From: Sycon ciliatum
Taxonomy: Eukaryota; Porifera; Calcarea; Leucosolenida; Sycettidae
DNA: 64,000 nucleotides
Assembly (NCBI RefSeq): GCF_964019385.1
Contig: NC_088646.1
Span: 16,418,638 to 16,482,637 of the forward strand
Reading direction: 5' to 3'
Part shown: positions 52,716 to 64,000 of the stretch, one piece after another
Layout of the letters: the number at the start of each line of letters is the position of its first letter
Numbering within the stretch: position 1 is the first letter of the stretch
The notes under the pieces: model-generated
Told to the model about the DNA's origin: nothing
Databases searched by the model: none
The model's input: the letters and a program-made list of their open reading frames with translations, nothing else
Made by a program: the position numbers and the translations under genes

Positions 52716-53295
52716 TCAAATATAATCGTACTTCCTCCGCGTCATCGAAATTGTCGCAGTTTGACTTTTGATTTAAAACGGGATATTTACTCACCAGCAC
52801 TCGTACCAGAGGCAAGGAATCGGACATAGGCGTTAGTCATCAGTATAGGGTGATGGCAAAGTTCTATTTTCTGTTATTGGAAGCTGAAATTTTTGAACTA
52901 GGCGCAATTTCTTCGCTGATGTCGCCGCGATGGTAATTTCGACTCACTGAGATCAGTCAGGCGTTGCAGCCTGCACATTTCTCGTGCTTATGGCCATTCA
53001 ATCAAGCTTCATCATTGTTTTACCTTAGCTGGGGTGAGAATGACTTCGTGGAACAAGAAGCAGCGCTTGGAGAAACATCGAGGGATCAGCAAACTAAATG
53101 CATGCAACAGCGATAAAATTTGTTGCTCTGGCTGAGACACTCAGTGCATGATTGTACCTGCAAGATTGCAGCTATGTAGACTCTACACGTGGTGCTAGTG
53201 ATGCACGCGCAGGTGCCGTACCAGTGATGATGAAAAAGAGGGCGCGCTGGACGTGATAGTACACTTACCTGCATGAGCTGCGACCACACAGTGTG
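52716..53295 (-). repeat. Inverted copies of segments inside the 51241 element
   Basis: 52716-52806 is the reverse complement of about 52048-52130. 53105-53295 is the reverse complement of about 51880-52060, with a small number of differences. The 300 bases between them are not shared. It may be a second, rearranged copy or host sequence duplicated with the element. Confidence 0.6.
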
Positions 53296-54003
53296 CAGAC
53301 TGTGTGGTTAACATGTGTTCACCAGTATAGAGAGCCGAAATGACCCACCAACCAATACACCCGGAGAAAGACTGCCAATCAGTTCACTCGGGGTTGTATC
53401 ACTTGATTTTTAAGGCCTTTGGTGTGCGAATTCCTAGGACATCAAGAATACTCGAATACTCGAATATTCGATCGGAGAAGATCAGAGTACTCGAACTCGG
53501 GATCTCAATGCCAACTTTCACCCCTGATACAATAACGTCCTTGCCTTGATAATGCGCTTGTGCTTAACTGTTGCTGACGGCCGAATGCATGGTTGCCTGT
53601 GGAGCACATTAGATACCTTTACAGTCTCCTATAATACACATCCTGTCCGATGACAAAAGAGGCTACGGATTTAGTTTTTCTGCGCATTATCAGCAATGAC
53701 TACTGGTTTTCAGCAACTTGGGTCTCCTATAATACAAACTGTCTACGCTTTCGTAATGGTAACATAATGCTCGGGATAGGACTCGCTACTGATCTTCAGA
53801 AACTCGGCATGACCATCACTCACAATAAGACTGTTGTAATGTTCATCATTCCCAAGCGGTCGCTGGTTTCTCCCACAATTTCATCGTACTGTTGTATGAT
53901 ATGCTATACGACACCCTTATACCGTACAAAACCGTATTGATGTCTGGCGCTATCGCCTTCATCTCTGGTGCGGGTGTAATCTAGTGACTTCCTACATGAG
54001 TTA
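53296..54003. other. No recognisable gene
   Basis: Short ORFs only. ACTCGAATATTCG-type palindromes lie near 53455. Confidence 0.35.
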
Positions 54004-54005
54004 TA

Positions 54006-54191
54006 CAGTCAATTTCGCTTATAACGACACTCGGCAGGGCATCAGAAAAGTGTCGTTATTCGCGAAGTGTCTTTATCCGAAGTCTCATTATATGTGTCAC
54101 AGTTGGATGGGACTTTGCTCCGGGCATGAAAATTATGTCGTTATTTGCGAATTGTCGTTATATCCGCAGTCGTTATTAGCGAAGTTGACTG
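54006..54191. mobile_element. 186-bp Tigger-like MITE
   Basis: Termini CAGTCAATTTCGCTTATAAC and inverted CAGTCAACTTCGCTAATAAC, flanked by TA (54004-54005, 54192-54193). Internal TCGTTAT motifs repeat. The CAGT start and TA duplication fit pogo/Tigger-type elements. Confidence 0.8.
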
Positions 54192-54514
54192 TAATAGACC
54201 AATCCCTTTGTCTGGGTTCGTGAAAAGGGCCACGCGTGCAAGTCAGCGCGTGTGATGTGCATGGTTTTATATCTAGTTGGTATGTAGCAGCTTATGGGAC
54301 AGAGAGACTTTTGCTCCCCGAGCTTGTGTATGTAAATAGTGTTTTACGTCGACCATGGCGGCTCGATTTGAATGGGAGAATGGCTGCTCCGATGCGAACT
54401 CTAAAACCAGAAAAAAATAATGGCTACTATTCCCAGCCATACCACAACGAACTGATCGGCTACATCATTGTATTGAAAAAAGTTTCAATCTGTTCAAATA
54501 ACATGAATTATTTA

Positions 54515-54842
54515 TTATTATTAAATGTAAAAAAAGAGAAGAAACACATGGAAACGAGTTGTGCAGCAACTATCCACGACTGTAACAAGATGATAACTTG
54601 TCAGAAAGTGCGATAATAGGGCACACAACTGACAGGCTACTGAGACATTGAGCGACCCGATGCCTAGCTCTAACACATCCCCAGTGCGCAAACCAACAGC
54701 CTTCCAACTTGGAAGGTTCATGGTTACGTAGGACCGGAGAGGGGAAGGTGAGCGCAGCGAGCGAAAAATGTCGTGGATAGTTGCTGCATAACTCGTTCTC
54801 ATGTGTTTCTTCTCTTTTTTTCTTCTCTTTTTTACATTTAAT
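54515..54842. repeat. Foldback repeat, arms of about 60 bases
   Basis: AGAGAAGAAACACATGGAAA through CAACTATCCACGAC at 54535-54582 is inverted at 54766-54835. The whole is about 325 bases with a unique centre. No clear target duplication. Confidence 0.6.
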
Positions 54843-55839
54843 TACTGGCTCAGTATCTGAGTTAGAGAAATAACACTAAGAACAACAAGAACAACAGCAG
54901 TAAAATTTACAATTGTTAATTATATCAATGAAAGCGAGAGCAATGACGAATGCGTGTACTTACACTAAACTTGCAACTGAAAAATGAACAAAGAAGAGAA
55001 GGGGACAAAGTGATAACAAATAACAGCAGTACATTACACCTAGAAAATTAGCGGACAAGCTTGGCCGCACAAAACATGACACTTGACTTGAACAATTTCA
55101 ACCCAATTATACTATCCTTCTGTGCACACAAATTAGGCTTATACAGACGCTGACAGATGGCTTCCAAAACTTTTAACTGTAGTCCATAACCATGACGACC
55201 ACGGCACAATACAGTGAAAGAAGAATCGGAATACGAATTGCAACAATCAGGACCAGCCAACTGATGATTGTACACTGAAGACTTGCTCCCACGAAACCTA
55301 CGCACAACACTAACCTTCTCACCGGCACTCTCACGATCACTACAATCGTAGCTCTCTCTAATTTAGATTTTCTATAATAGTTCAATTTAGTTTTCATTGT
55401 CCTTTAGTACAACGAAGATTCCTGATGAGTGTTGTACGAAAACTTGTTTGAATCCTCATTTTCTCAACATCATTTCTTCACATTTTCATCAGTATCTGAG
55501 TTTATTATCATAAATGTATTATTTTAATTTCATGAGGAGCTAGGCAATAAAGCATAGAGTAGGACCCTGATCGAAAGAAATTAACTTTCTCTTTGCATTC
55601 GAGGGTAATACGACACTGTCTACCATCTTGATGACCTAGGCAAAAAAGCAAAGTTGGGCGTGCATGGTCTGTTGCTACAACCATTCGTTCTATCGCGAGC
55701 ATGATCACCTATCCAATAGTCTATTATATTAATAATTCATATCTTTTGCATCTTTCCCTCGAGTTGGTCTATTCTTATTAGGCAATTATCTGTTATAGTC
55801 ACCACTATAAATAAAATCCAATCCAATCCAATCCAATCC
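54843..55839. other. No recognisable gene
   Basis: Short ORFs only; a (CCAAT)n-like run lies at 55817-55841. Confidence 0.35.
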
Positions 55840-56160
55840 ATAGGGATGTTATACATTTTTCATTTCTCCTATTTTTTTTAAGACATAACCCAGGATTTGA
55901 ACGCACACTATCGCCCTGCATGCATTCCCCCGATACACTTCGCATGCATACTCATTCTTCCAAGTTCTCGTTAAGATCTTGCATTTGAAAGCCCTATTTT
56001 AATATTGTGGCCACCTGTCTTTAATGGAACGGTACGGGATACCGGCAGGCATGCTGATGGCGCAAACAAACAAACAAACACGGAATTAATGCTGTGTGGA
56101 CCCTGGCTAGCACCAGACGTTACTGAAGTGACGTCTTTTGCATAGCTACGGGAATAACAG
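55840..56160 (-). repeat. SINE-like repeat, full minus-strand copy
   Basis: On the minus strand it runs from TTCCCGTAGCTATGCAAAAG through palindrome GACGTCACTTCAGTAACGTC, GCTAGCCAGGGTCCACAC, (GTTT)n, AGGGCTTTCAAATGCAAGAT and a mutated B box to ATAACATCCC. It shows the same module order as 46785-47150 and so defines the family as about 320 bases long. Confidence 0.65.
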
Positions 56161-57642
56161 ACAGTGTGGTATACACGGCAAGAGTCATGAGTGTGTATGC
56201 GTGCCTGAAAAACAGGGCATTTTCACAGTGCCCAGTTCATTTTCATCATTTTCGTGCACACATCTACTCTCATGTCCATATGGACGTGGCCATGTACGCC
56301 TCCTGCATGTCTATAAAATACTTGGAATCAAAAAAAAACTTTCTTGACCACAAGGCGTGTTTGAAATTGCTTCGCATTCCATGTAAGTCTGGTGGAGATT
56401 CGCAGCTGAGTCCCTGTGACTCTTTCTTCTGGTACGTTTCCTCGATTTTTGAATTTCAATGACATCCCATATGGAACGAACTGTTGCTGTGTTGATGTGA
56501 GGCCCCTCCGAGGATGAATGGAGCAAACCTTTGAGCGAAATGGGGAATTTGGTTTTTCATAAATGTGCGGCGGATGCAGTCACTGGTCTGCTTTTGCCGC
56601 TTCTCGCCCAGCAGCCCACCAGGAATCCATGGGGCAACAACATCCTAGCGGCACTCGGATACACTCTGGTCTCGCCTACGAGCGAGGATAACCGTGACAG
56701 GTGTGTACTAGACTACAACAATCTCATGGACAGCTTTGCACACAACTGTACGCCCAACATACAGTAGGGTGCTAGACTTCGTGCACGCATAACATAATCA
56801 ATGGCAAGAATGTTTTGATACCAGCCCGAAAAACGTTCTAGCATTCCTATTTCCGTACTCGCGCGATTAGTGCTCCTGAGGCACTTTTCAATGTCCATCA
56901 CAGATTGGGCAGTATTCAAGAGAGGGCACTGTTTTTTCATTGCTGGTACATTTGCGTCATCCAGCTTAAAACAAAGAAAAAAACAGAGGCTAAAGTGTAC
57001 TGTAAACGCTCACGACTCCACAGAAACGGTAACAAGACCTGCGATTTTGTTCCTGAAAACACCAGTGCAAAGCAATGGCCAAGAACATTAGCAAAAGAAC
57101 ACCAAACTTGCACATGGGCTTGGTTACAAGACCGGGTGGGGAGCACTATTCAAGAAAGGGCTTGATTTTTCCCTGACTCTTGGAGACTAGGGCACTTTTC
57201 GAGAGAGGGCTCTAATCGCGCGAGTACGGTAGTTGTGTCGTAAGTTTGAGGAGATTCGTTCCATTGGACATCAGGGATCGACTTCGTAAGCCTCCCATTG
57301 GCTCCCGCTGCTACTCAGATTCTGTCACGTTGCGCTCCGTCGAATGTAATCGAGGCATATATTCGCAGTAACAAGAACTCACCTGAACAACGATGGCAAC
57401 TCGTCGGTTACAGACGCCGGTATACGAACAACTGCGAGAAGAGTAGAACTACTGAAATCAACTTGACTGAATAACTTTGGCCCGCACTTGAAACTGGTAA
57501 GCTTACACTCGCTTGCCAAACGTTTAGAAAACAGCACTCGTCTGACCAAAACAATGGCTTCACTTCCTTCCGAAACACCTTTTCACATCCAAACGACCAA
57601 AGCATTACATTGTATTCTGTTTCTGCTGGCATCTTCTCACTA
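56161..57642. other. No recognisable gene
   Basis: Several short ORFs without known motifs. The region is non-repetitive at the level visible here. Confidence 0.35.
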
Positions 57643-58033
57643 GAGAGGTTGCGCACAACGAAAATTCGTAAGATTTCGACCGTCCGGGTTCGAGTAACGA
57701 AAGTTGCTACAAAGATCCGTCCAAACGCGACCGAAACAGAGCAAATCTACGAAACTATTTTCGTTGCATGGAGTACTAAAATACTGATATTTTACAACTC
57801 CCGGTGTTCAGTTGAAGCCCCACATCAGGGGTCAAAGGTGTGAACTTTGACCTGAAGACTGAATCTTGTCCGAATTGAGGCAGAACATTTTTATTTGGTT
57901 GGTTGGTTGGTTGGTTGGTTTTTATTTCACTTCGCACAGTTGCGCTTTCATGTTCACATTTTGGCTCGTTCCCACATACCTTTTCTTGTTCATCTCGACA
58001 GTTGTACTTTTGACTTCTTCTTGTAACGTTGCC

Positions 58034-59347
58034 ATGTCTCAGACTCCTGACCCCTCTTGCCTGAAACCAACGTCTGTCGCCATGAGCCCAGTGGCATATG
58101 CCAGTCCTAGTCGTGGTGGCGTTTCACCCAGTATAAGTGTAAGAAGATCGTTCGATTTGTGTATGGACCTTGCCATACTGAGGCAACTGCGGTCGCATGA
58201 GTGCCCCTTTAGAAGAGGGAGCCAAGCTATGGACATAGTTGCTGCTGAATTATCCAACTCGGATCCAACCAAGTTTTGTGGTATCAACAAAAAGGGTGTG
58301 CGTGATCGAGTTTTGCTGCTGCTCGAGCTCTTCAACAAAGGCGATGAGTGGAAAAAACGGCAGTAAGTTTTTTTGGGTGTTCATGTATCAAGATACAAGT
58401 ACATGTACAATACATGTATGTATTTGTTGCACTGAGGTATACCCCCCCCCACACACACACACACCAATGCAAAAAAAGTGATCTTAACGGTATTTTAAAT
58501 ACCTTTAGACATCAAGCAAAAGAATCCACAGAGCCGTGCAGAGAGGTCGTTTGCATATACAGGTACATATGGAACATGGTACTGAATGGTTAGGCAGGGG
58601 ACTACATGTAGATGAATTTGCAGTGTTGCTTTGATGCTCATATGGAATAAGTTTATACGGCACATCGACGTCCCATCCAATCCATGGAAACACATCCTCT
58701 CATGTTAGATGTACATGTACATGTATGGGGTGAAGGACAAGGCTGAAATTTAAACCGTATAAATTGACGTTTAAAAGTTATCTTTTGGTGACTCATTCAT
58801 GTTTGTCTAAATATGCTTTCTTTCACCTTTCAGATCTGGCACTGAGGAGGAGCTAACGGAGAAAGGCCAGCTTCTGGCTGAGCTCCAGGAGCTTTATGCT
58901 GAAAAAGCCCAGCCCAAGCCTGCTGGTGATGGCGAGAAACAAGCTGCCCTCCAGGCGAGAAAGGATGCGTGCGTGACGCTGGCCAGTAAGAGTAAGGAAG
59001 CAGCAGATGAGCCCGCTGCAAAGCGGAAGAAACATGGAACGTCGAGTGTTGAACTCGCTATTGCTTACCTGAAGACCTCACAGGAGGCGGATGCAGCAGT
59101 AAAAAAAGCACAGCTAGAACTGGAACAGCAGCAGCATCAAGACAAGCTGCTATTAGATAAAGCCAAGATGGACCTTGAGGAAAGGAAATTCATCGCGGAT
59201 GACATACAGAGGAAGAAGAAACAAGAGATGGACGAAAAGGATCAAGCAGCCAGGCTGAAAAGAGAGGACGAGAGGGAAGAAGATGCAGCTGCTGAGCGCC
59301 GCGCACTCATAGATTTAATGAAAACATTTGCTTCCAAGTTTTCATAA
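58034..59347 (+). CDS. Myb/SANT-like accessory protein of the Harbinger element (two exons)
   Basis: Exon 1 is 58034-58362, the intron has GT at 58363 and AG at 58833, and exon 2 is 58834-59347. Joined, this is 843 bases or 280 residues in one frame. The start GCCATGT at 58034 is chosen over an upstream Met (57866) that only adds a low-complexity hydrophobic stretch. Residues about 35-110 form a helical domain (RRSFDLCMDLAILRQLRSHE, then GINKKGVRDRVLLLLELFNK) typical of Myb/SANT-like proteins paired with Harbinger nucleases. A basic PAAKRKKHG may be a nuclear signal. The C-terminus is a charged, Gln-rich coiled coil (QLELEQQQHQDKLLLDKAKM). Expected role: binding transposon ends and importing the nuclease. 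Some such genes are domesticated. Confidence 0.65.
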
Positions 59348-60099
59348 TTCCCCGCCACAAATCCAGCTTGTGACCTCAGGCCACATCACCGAGCCACCAA
59401 GCTGAGAATTGAGGCGTCATCGAGTCTTTGCCCTCCCCACCACCCACTCCACCCGCCTTCAACGTTCACCCTTGTACTCCGCATGCTCTCAGTACAACCA
59501 CCTGCCACGACACTTTTATTCCCTCTGAGAAATAGATGCATTCAAAAGAGAAGGTACCCTGATCATAGTATTGCAGTATCCCTGCTTTACAGTTTACACA
59601 TGACTAGCACATGTATTTTGCATGACTCTTATAATTACTCTTTTTACTTCTTTCGGACAAGTCCTACATCATGTACCTCACACATGACTTGACTACATCA
59701 GGAGTACCGCGCTTCTAGAAAGATCCTAGATCTTCCATGCATGCTGCTGTCATCACTTCTAGTGTCACTTCCTTTTAGTTAGTACAGTCATGCACAGTCA
59801 TGTACATGTATGTCATGTTGTTCCGGACTATTCCAGACCTTCCACGTCATATGCCCGATGAGTAATGTTGCTGACTAAATTGCATAATATAGATATCTCA
59901 TCTTCTAGAATGCCTCGCTTAGTCATTATGTTAATGTTACGCAATGCTCACTTCATCTACCTGTATAGCAATGATGATCTAGGTTTGCCTTCTCCACTAT
60001 TCTAGAACTTGTACTAGAAGGATGATTTCGTAATCACTGCAATTTGCAATGTCATATACTTTGCTCGCCTATAAAAGCTGCTGTCTTTTCTGCCACCAT

Positions 60100-60175
60100 G
60101 AGATTAGCTCAGATTAGATTAGAGATTAGATTAGAGAAGAGATCGGAGAGATCCGATAGATATCAGAGAGAGAAC
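60100..60175 (+). repeat. Degenerate AGATTAGA tandem repeat
   Basis: Short AGATTAGATTAGAGATTAGA-type array, followed by GAGAGATCCGATAGATATCAG. It lies in the 3' flank of the Myb-like gene. No gene is seen between 59348 and 61118 apart from this and a G-run of about 20 at 60757-60777. Confidence 0.6.
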
Positions 60176-61118
60176 AAGATAGAGTTCTGTTCACTTAGGA
60201 ATATTTGATATAAGATAACCTCCAGGCCGTGCCGGAGTAAGTTCTGATACGTTCGTTGACTGACTGTGGGTAGTTGCCTCCTTGCCTTAGACCGAGCACA
60301 TTACAGGATCATCAATTTGCACATGCTCCAACCCCCGCTGTAGCCCAGCCTAGGAATATTATTTTAATCAAGCTCTATCGCCTACCTGTCTTCGCAGTGG
60401 ATATACTTCCTTCTTCGTCTTTACTTAAAAATGAAGCACCCAAACCACGGCTGCCACTAGCCACTGTTTCTCCCGGTTTATTGCACTCACTCTGATTGAT
60501 AACACATAGTACTGTCTCTCTCTTATTGGCTACGGCCATCGTGAGAATAAAGATAATAATAAATAATAAATAATTCGCCGTCACACGCTACAGTGTACTT
60601 TAGTAATAGTATTATCTTTATTAGGATGACCCAGAGGCTTATCGCCTATCAAGGGGTTCACCGCTTTGAAGGGTGTACATGTACATGTATGAGCTAAAGT
60701 GAAAGTAGTGGAAAGTAAAAAGTTGTTCAGCGTGAATGCGTAGGGGAGCACACAGGGGGGGGGGGGGGGGGGGGGGGAGGTATGTACATGGCGTGGGCAT
60801 ACCGGAGAGCGAAGCACTATGTTTGAAGTTACATGCTTCGTTTAAAAAAATTATATTATTATATACACAAGAGAGAATTTGGAAGCTTTGTTACAACTCT
60901 GAGTTTCACGTATTACTACGATCATCAGGCAACTGATGGATCCAAAACAAGCAGCCAGAACATAAGGGGGAGCAAGGTGGGAAATCCTGAGGGGTGTCAT
61001 AGGCGACGCGTATCATAGCGCAAGAGTCAGGTGCAGGCGTGAAGTTGCCAAGTCTTCAGATTTTGGGCTATGCAGCAGTAGTTCCGGCGTGAATGATATA
61101 GAATAGAGCAGGGGAAAA

Positions 61119-61301
61119 ATGCCAAATCTACACATGCCCACACCACTACACAAACATACACCCACACCCTCACCCTTTTCTCACATACACATACACTCAC
61201 ACGCGCGTCGTCACACACATTCTCTAAATCTCTCTCTCTCTCTCACACACACACACACGCACACACACACACGCACACACACATTCATTCTCTATATCTC
61301 A

Positions 61302-61340
<39 letters not shown>

Positions 61341-61411
61341 TCTCCAAATCTCACACACACATTCTCTAAATCTTACCTATACACACACACATTCTCCAAA
61401 TCTCACACAAA

Positions 61412-61496
<85 letters not shown>

Positions 61497-61639
61497 GGCC
61501 ACAATACTCATCCTTTCATTCTCACACCTACCGCACACATATTTGCACCTGCACTTATCCAATCACCCACACGCACTCTCTTTCTCACGCATGCACACAA
61601 ACACACACACACACACACACTCAAACATGCACGTGCACA

Positions 61640-61730
<91 letters not shown>
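61119..61730 (+). repeat. (CA)n/(TC)n microsatellite block
   Basis: About 600 bases of CACACA with TCTCTC and ATTCTCCAAATCTC interruptions, ending in over 100 bases of nearly pure CA. It lies between the convergent Harbinger genes. All His/Thr and Cys/Val ORFs across it are artefacts. Confidence 0.9.
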
Positions 61731-61731
<1 letters not shown>

Positions 61732-61753
61732 GCAGCGGGACTACCAGCTAGAT

Positions 61754-61930
61754 TCACTTGACCTTGCGGGCAAAGTTACAGAGGTAGAACTTGTTTTAAT
61801 GACGACACTTGGACACAAGCTCTGACCTCTTGTTGAGGGAGCGGGTCTTGTCGGCCCAGGCTATCTCTAGCTTCTCGGCCAGACACAGGTTGCAGCGCTT
61901 CGAGATGTTAGAGTATGGTGCGGCTCTCCT
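61754..61930 (-). pseudogene. Retroelement C-terminal remnant (Cys/His motif)
   Basis: The minus strand encodes YSNISKRCNLCLAEKLEIAW, then LNKRSELVSKCRH, a stop, and NKFYLCNFARKVK. The spacing CX2C...EK...LNKRSEL...CRH...K resembles the C-terminal segment seen in some animal retroelement ORFs, possibly Penelope-like elements with GIY-YIG nuclease. Too short and broken for a firm family call. Confidence 0.45.
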
Positions 61931-62002
61931 CACAACGGACCACCTGATACTGTAAGGTTTGTTTTATACATGAAACTCCGAAATAAATTGTGAAAGTTCT
62001 GT

Positions 62003-63136
62003 TCACCGTAGATATTGCACGAGTTCAGGTGGTTGCAGTTCAAAGTACGCTGACGTCTTGTTCCCTCGGCGAATGATAGTTCTGCAATTGCAAAGCAAAG
62101 CAGCAACTTTGTAGTAAACAGCGATGGGCTGAAGTCCAAGCTTCAGCTGCTTGTAATTGTTGATCAGCGCCCAGTAGGTGCTCACTTCTCCAAATGCCCA
62201 CTCCACCGTTTGACGCGCGGAATTCATGGCCGTGTTGAACTCACGTTGTTGTGGAGTTACATTCCCACCAAGATACCCCTTCTGGATGAATTGGCTGAAA
62301 GGATACGCTGGATCACCGTACAGTGCATAGCACCGGCCATCGGGAAGGCGCACGTTGTTCTGAAGCTCGACCAGGAGATGGCTTTCCGCTAAGACTCCTG
62401 CATCGTGACGGCGGCCTTCTACAGGGCCAAATAGATGGGTGATTAGTCCATCCGGTGTGGTCACTGCTTGAAATTTTAATGCATGGACGCGCTTGTGCCC
62501 GTTGTAAAATATGCGCTGATTATGCCCGGGACGGCACATGGGGCGGACTGTACCGTCAATGAATCCCCAGATGAGCATATCTACACCAGTTTTCCGTTGG
62601 ATAGCGTCGCTGTAGGACCGCAATGTAGCTGGGGTGAGGCATCCTTGGTCAAAAGGGTTTTCGATCACGTGACTCCACCGGTTCCATATCCATAGCAGTG
62701 TCGTATTAAATATCCGACTTATATCTTCTTCGTACCGCCCAAACTCCTCAGCCAGATCTACCAATCGGCAAGGAAATGCCAATCGCCTCAACACAACCAG
62801 TAGACCATCCATCCCTGTCCACGTGATCCTATTGACGCCTCTCATAGTCTGAGGCATACGCAAAGCATCGCACAATTCGTGTAACTCCGCCTTGACAAAT
62901 CGAAATCGGAGCATGCAAGCGTCATCTGGCAGAGATCGTATGCAAAGACGTGGAGGGAGTCTCCTCCTTTCGATGTTCAACTGGCAATCATCCTCCAACG
63001 CAAGGATAAGGAAAAGCAGCTTATCCTTACCCAGTAGACCTTTGTCGTAGGCAAAGAGCAAAACTGCCAACGTCTGATCAAACTCTTCAGCCATGCCCAA
63101 CTCGTGCAGATAACGCTGTTTGCAAAGCTCATACAC
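62003..63136 (-). CDS. PIF/Harbinger DDE nuclease (HARBI1-like transposase)
   Basis: 377 residues, single open frame. The first half is helical (LVDLAEEFGRYEEDISRIFN looks like the helix-turn-helix region upstream of the catalytic core). Catalytic acids fit D194 (WGFIDGTVRP), D275 (ALYGDPAYPF) and E312 (QTVEWAFGEV), with HKRVHALKFQAVTTPDGLI and GRRHDAGVL between, as in DDE_Tnp_4 proteins. Length is normal for the family. A Met at residue 15 is an alternative start. It converges on the Myb-like gene inside the same inverted repeats. No damage is visible, so the element may be autonomous. Confidence 0.85.
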   Translation of the reverse strand: MYELCKQRYLHELGMAEEFDQTLAVLLFAYDKGLLGKDKLLFLILALEDDCQLNIERRRLPPRLCIRSLPDDACMLRFRFVKAELHELCDALRMPQTMRGVNRITWTGMDGLLVVLRRLAFPCRLVDLAEEFGRYEEDISRIFNTTLLWIWNRWSHVIENPFDQGCLTPATLRSYSDAIQRKTGVDMLIWGFIDGTVRPMCRPGHNQRIFYNGHKRVHALKFQAVTTPDGLITHLFGPVEGRRHDAGVLAESHLLVELQNNVRLPDGRCYALYGDPAYPFSQFIQKGYLGGNVTPQQREFNTAMNSARQTVEWAFGEVSTYWALINNYKQLKLGLQPIAVYYKVAALLCNCRTIIRRGNKTSAYFELQPPELVQYLR

Positions 63137-63451
63137 TCAAAAGTAGTGAGTAGTCGATTGCGATATGTTGTAGTCGAAGTAAGTTTGACTACAACAAAAA
63201 AATACGTCCTCCCCTTCGACTCGTAAGTTCGTCGGAGTGTTTGGAGATGAAGCTTTCAAGCGCTTCAACTCCTTCATATCATGAGAACACGGGGTCATGG
63301 GGTCATGTACTCTTGGTACGCGAGCAAACCAGACACGAAAAAGTTCACACGTAACGTTGTGCGCAACCTCACAGTTTACGAATATTCGTTAACTACTTTC
63401 GGTAAAAAATTTCGTTACGACGCTACGAATTTTCGTTGTGCGCAACCTCTC

Positions 63452-64000
63452 TAATATCCAACCGTTTATAACGGCAGTCTTGCGCGAAGGCAACCGACTC
63501 CTTTCACCGACACTGCCGAAGCTGCGTTTTCAAAATTTGAAAAATCCATGGAAACGGCTATGATGTGACCTTGGCTTGACCCTCGGCCTCGGCCTCACAG
63601 GCTCCGATATGCGCATGATTAGGCAATCTCCAAATTTCTGACCCGACACGTGATCATCACTCAGGTACTGGCAAATAGCCATCTCTCTTTTCGCGGACAC
63701 AAGCAGCTCATTGTGCTCGAATGACGACATTTTCGGTAAGCAGCGGAGGTTGACCTTCCGACCTTCGAACCTCAACTTCTGTTAAAGCCTTAATGGCTTA
63801 AAGGGGAACTGTCATCACCACAACTATTTCCCTTATACTTATAGCAAGAGTAGATAAACAAGAGTGTGCAACTCCGGATCTCTTCTGCACAATCTGCAGA
63901 TACCCCCGCCCGCGGCGGAATTTTTTGTTGACGTCACATTTTTTCTGAAGAACGCGCATTTTGCCCCAGCAGCCGAAGCGCCAGCACCGAAAAAGAGCCC
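63452..64000. other. Flank of the Harbinger element
   Basis: No convincing gene. AGAGTGTGCAACTCCGGATC near 63861 matches the foldback family at 44749-44790. Confidence 0.4.

Larger units (their letters stand above)
57643..63451. mobile_element. PIF/Harbinger transposon with two convergent genes
   Basis: Left end GAGAGGTTGCGCACAACGAA (continuing AATTCGTA) is matched by the inverted right end at 63424-63451, giving inverted repeats of about 28 bases. TA lies outside both ends, but the usual three-base TWA duplication is not perfect (CTA left, TAA right). Inside are a spliced Myb/SANT-like gene on plus (58034-59347) and a DDE nuclease gene on minus (63136-62003), the standard gene pair of Harbinger elements. 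The 2.6 kb between the stops holds a CA-repeat and a retroelement remnant. Both frames look intact. Confidence 0.75.

Noticed and set aside
57866-58033. N-terminal membrane segment on the Myb-like protein
   Set aside because: It arises from a TTGG repeat and a T-rich leader. A nuclear DNA-binding protein starting at 58034 is more plausible.

Overview
The window reads as nuclear DNA of an invertebrate animal. It has spliced genes with GT-AG introns, an Ig-domain exon, long CA and GAT microsatellites, tRNA-like SINEs, TA-flanked MITEs, PIF/Harbinger elements and several classes of retrotransposon. I see no bacterial operons, rRNA genes, intact tRNA genes or CRISPR arrays. The species cannot be fixed from the sequence; a sponge, cnidarian or other marine invertebrate would fit.

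Layout. Positions 1-1218 hold repeat debris. Positions 1219-5521 hold a minus-strand DIRS/Ngaro-like retrotransposon with split direct repeats, a gag gene and a frameshifted RT-RNase H gene, but no visible tyrosine recombinase. Positions 5526-6035 hold a foldback repeat that carries a tRNA-like segment. Positions 6036-8513 show nothing convincing. Positions 8514-8834 hold one minus-strand Ig-like exon with phase 1-1 splice boundaries.

Positions 9103-42857 are the core of the window: about 34 kb of retrotransposon insertions separated and bounded by (GAT)n microsatellite runs. At least six related non-LTR families with a restriction-like endonuclease (RLE)-type C-terminus are present. I call them G1-G4 (plus strand) and M1-M2 (minus strand). 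One G3 copy (34091-38326) and one M1 copy (38385-42808) have intact long ORFs. A G1 copy (14525-18487) has one nonsense codon. A G2 copy (20082-26266) is split by a 5'-truncated LINE of another class. About 25 further fragments are 5'-truncated and keep the 3' end. The families share an N-terminal Cys-rich domain, a reverse transcriptase, a CCHC motif plus a PD-(D/E)XK-like nuclease, and (G1-G4 and M1) a conserved 3'-terminal RNA hairpin. G families always lie on the plus strand and M families always on the minus strand, so the microsatellite seems to be a specific, strand-polar target.

Positions 42858-57642 hold MITEs, SINE-like repeats, a fragment of an RLE-type element outside the microsatellite, Tigger-like elements and a small Harbinger element with TTA duplications. 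Positions 57643-63451 hold a larger PIF/Harbinger transposon with matching terminal inverted repeats and two convergent genes: a spliced Myb/SANT-like protein and a DDE nuclease. Positions 63452-64000 show only a short match to another repeat.

Almost everything recognisable is mobile DNA; the Ig exon is the only clear piece of a host gene.
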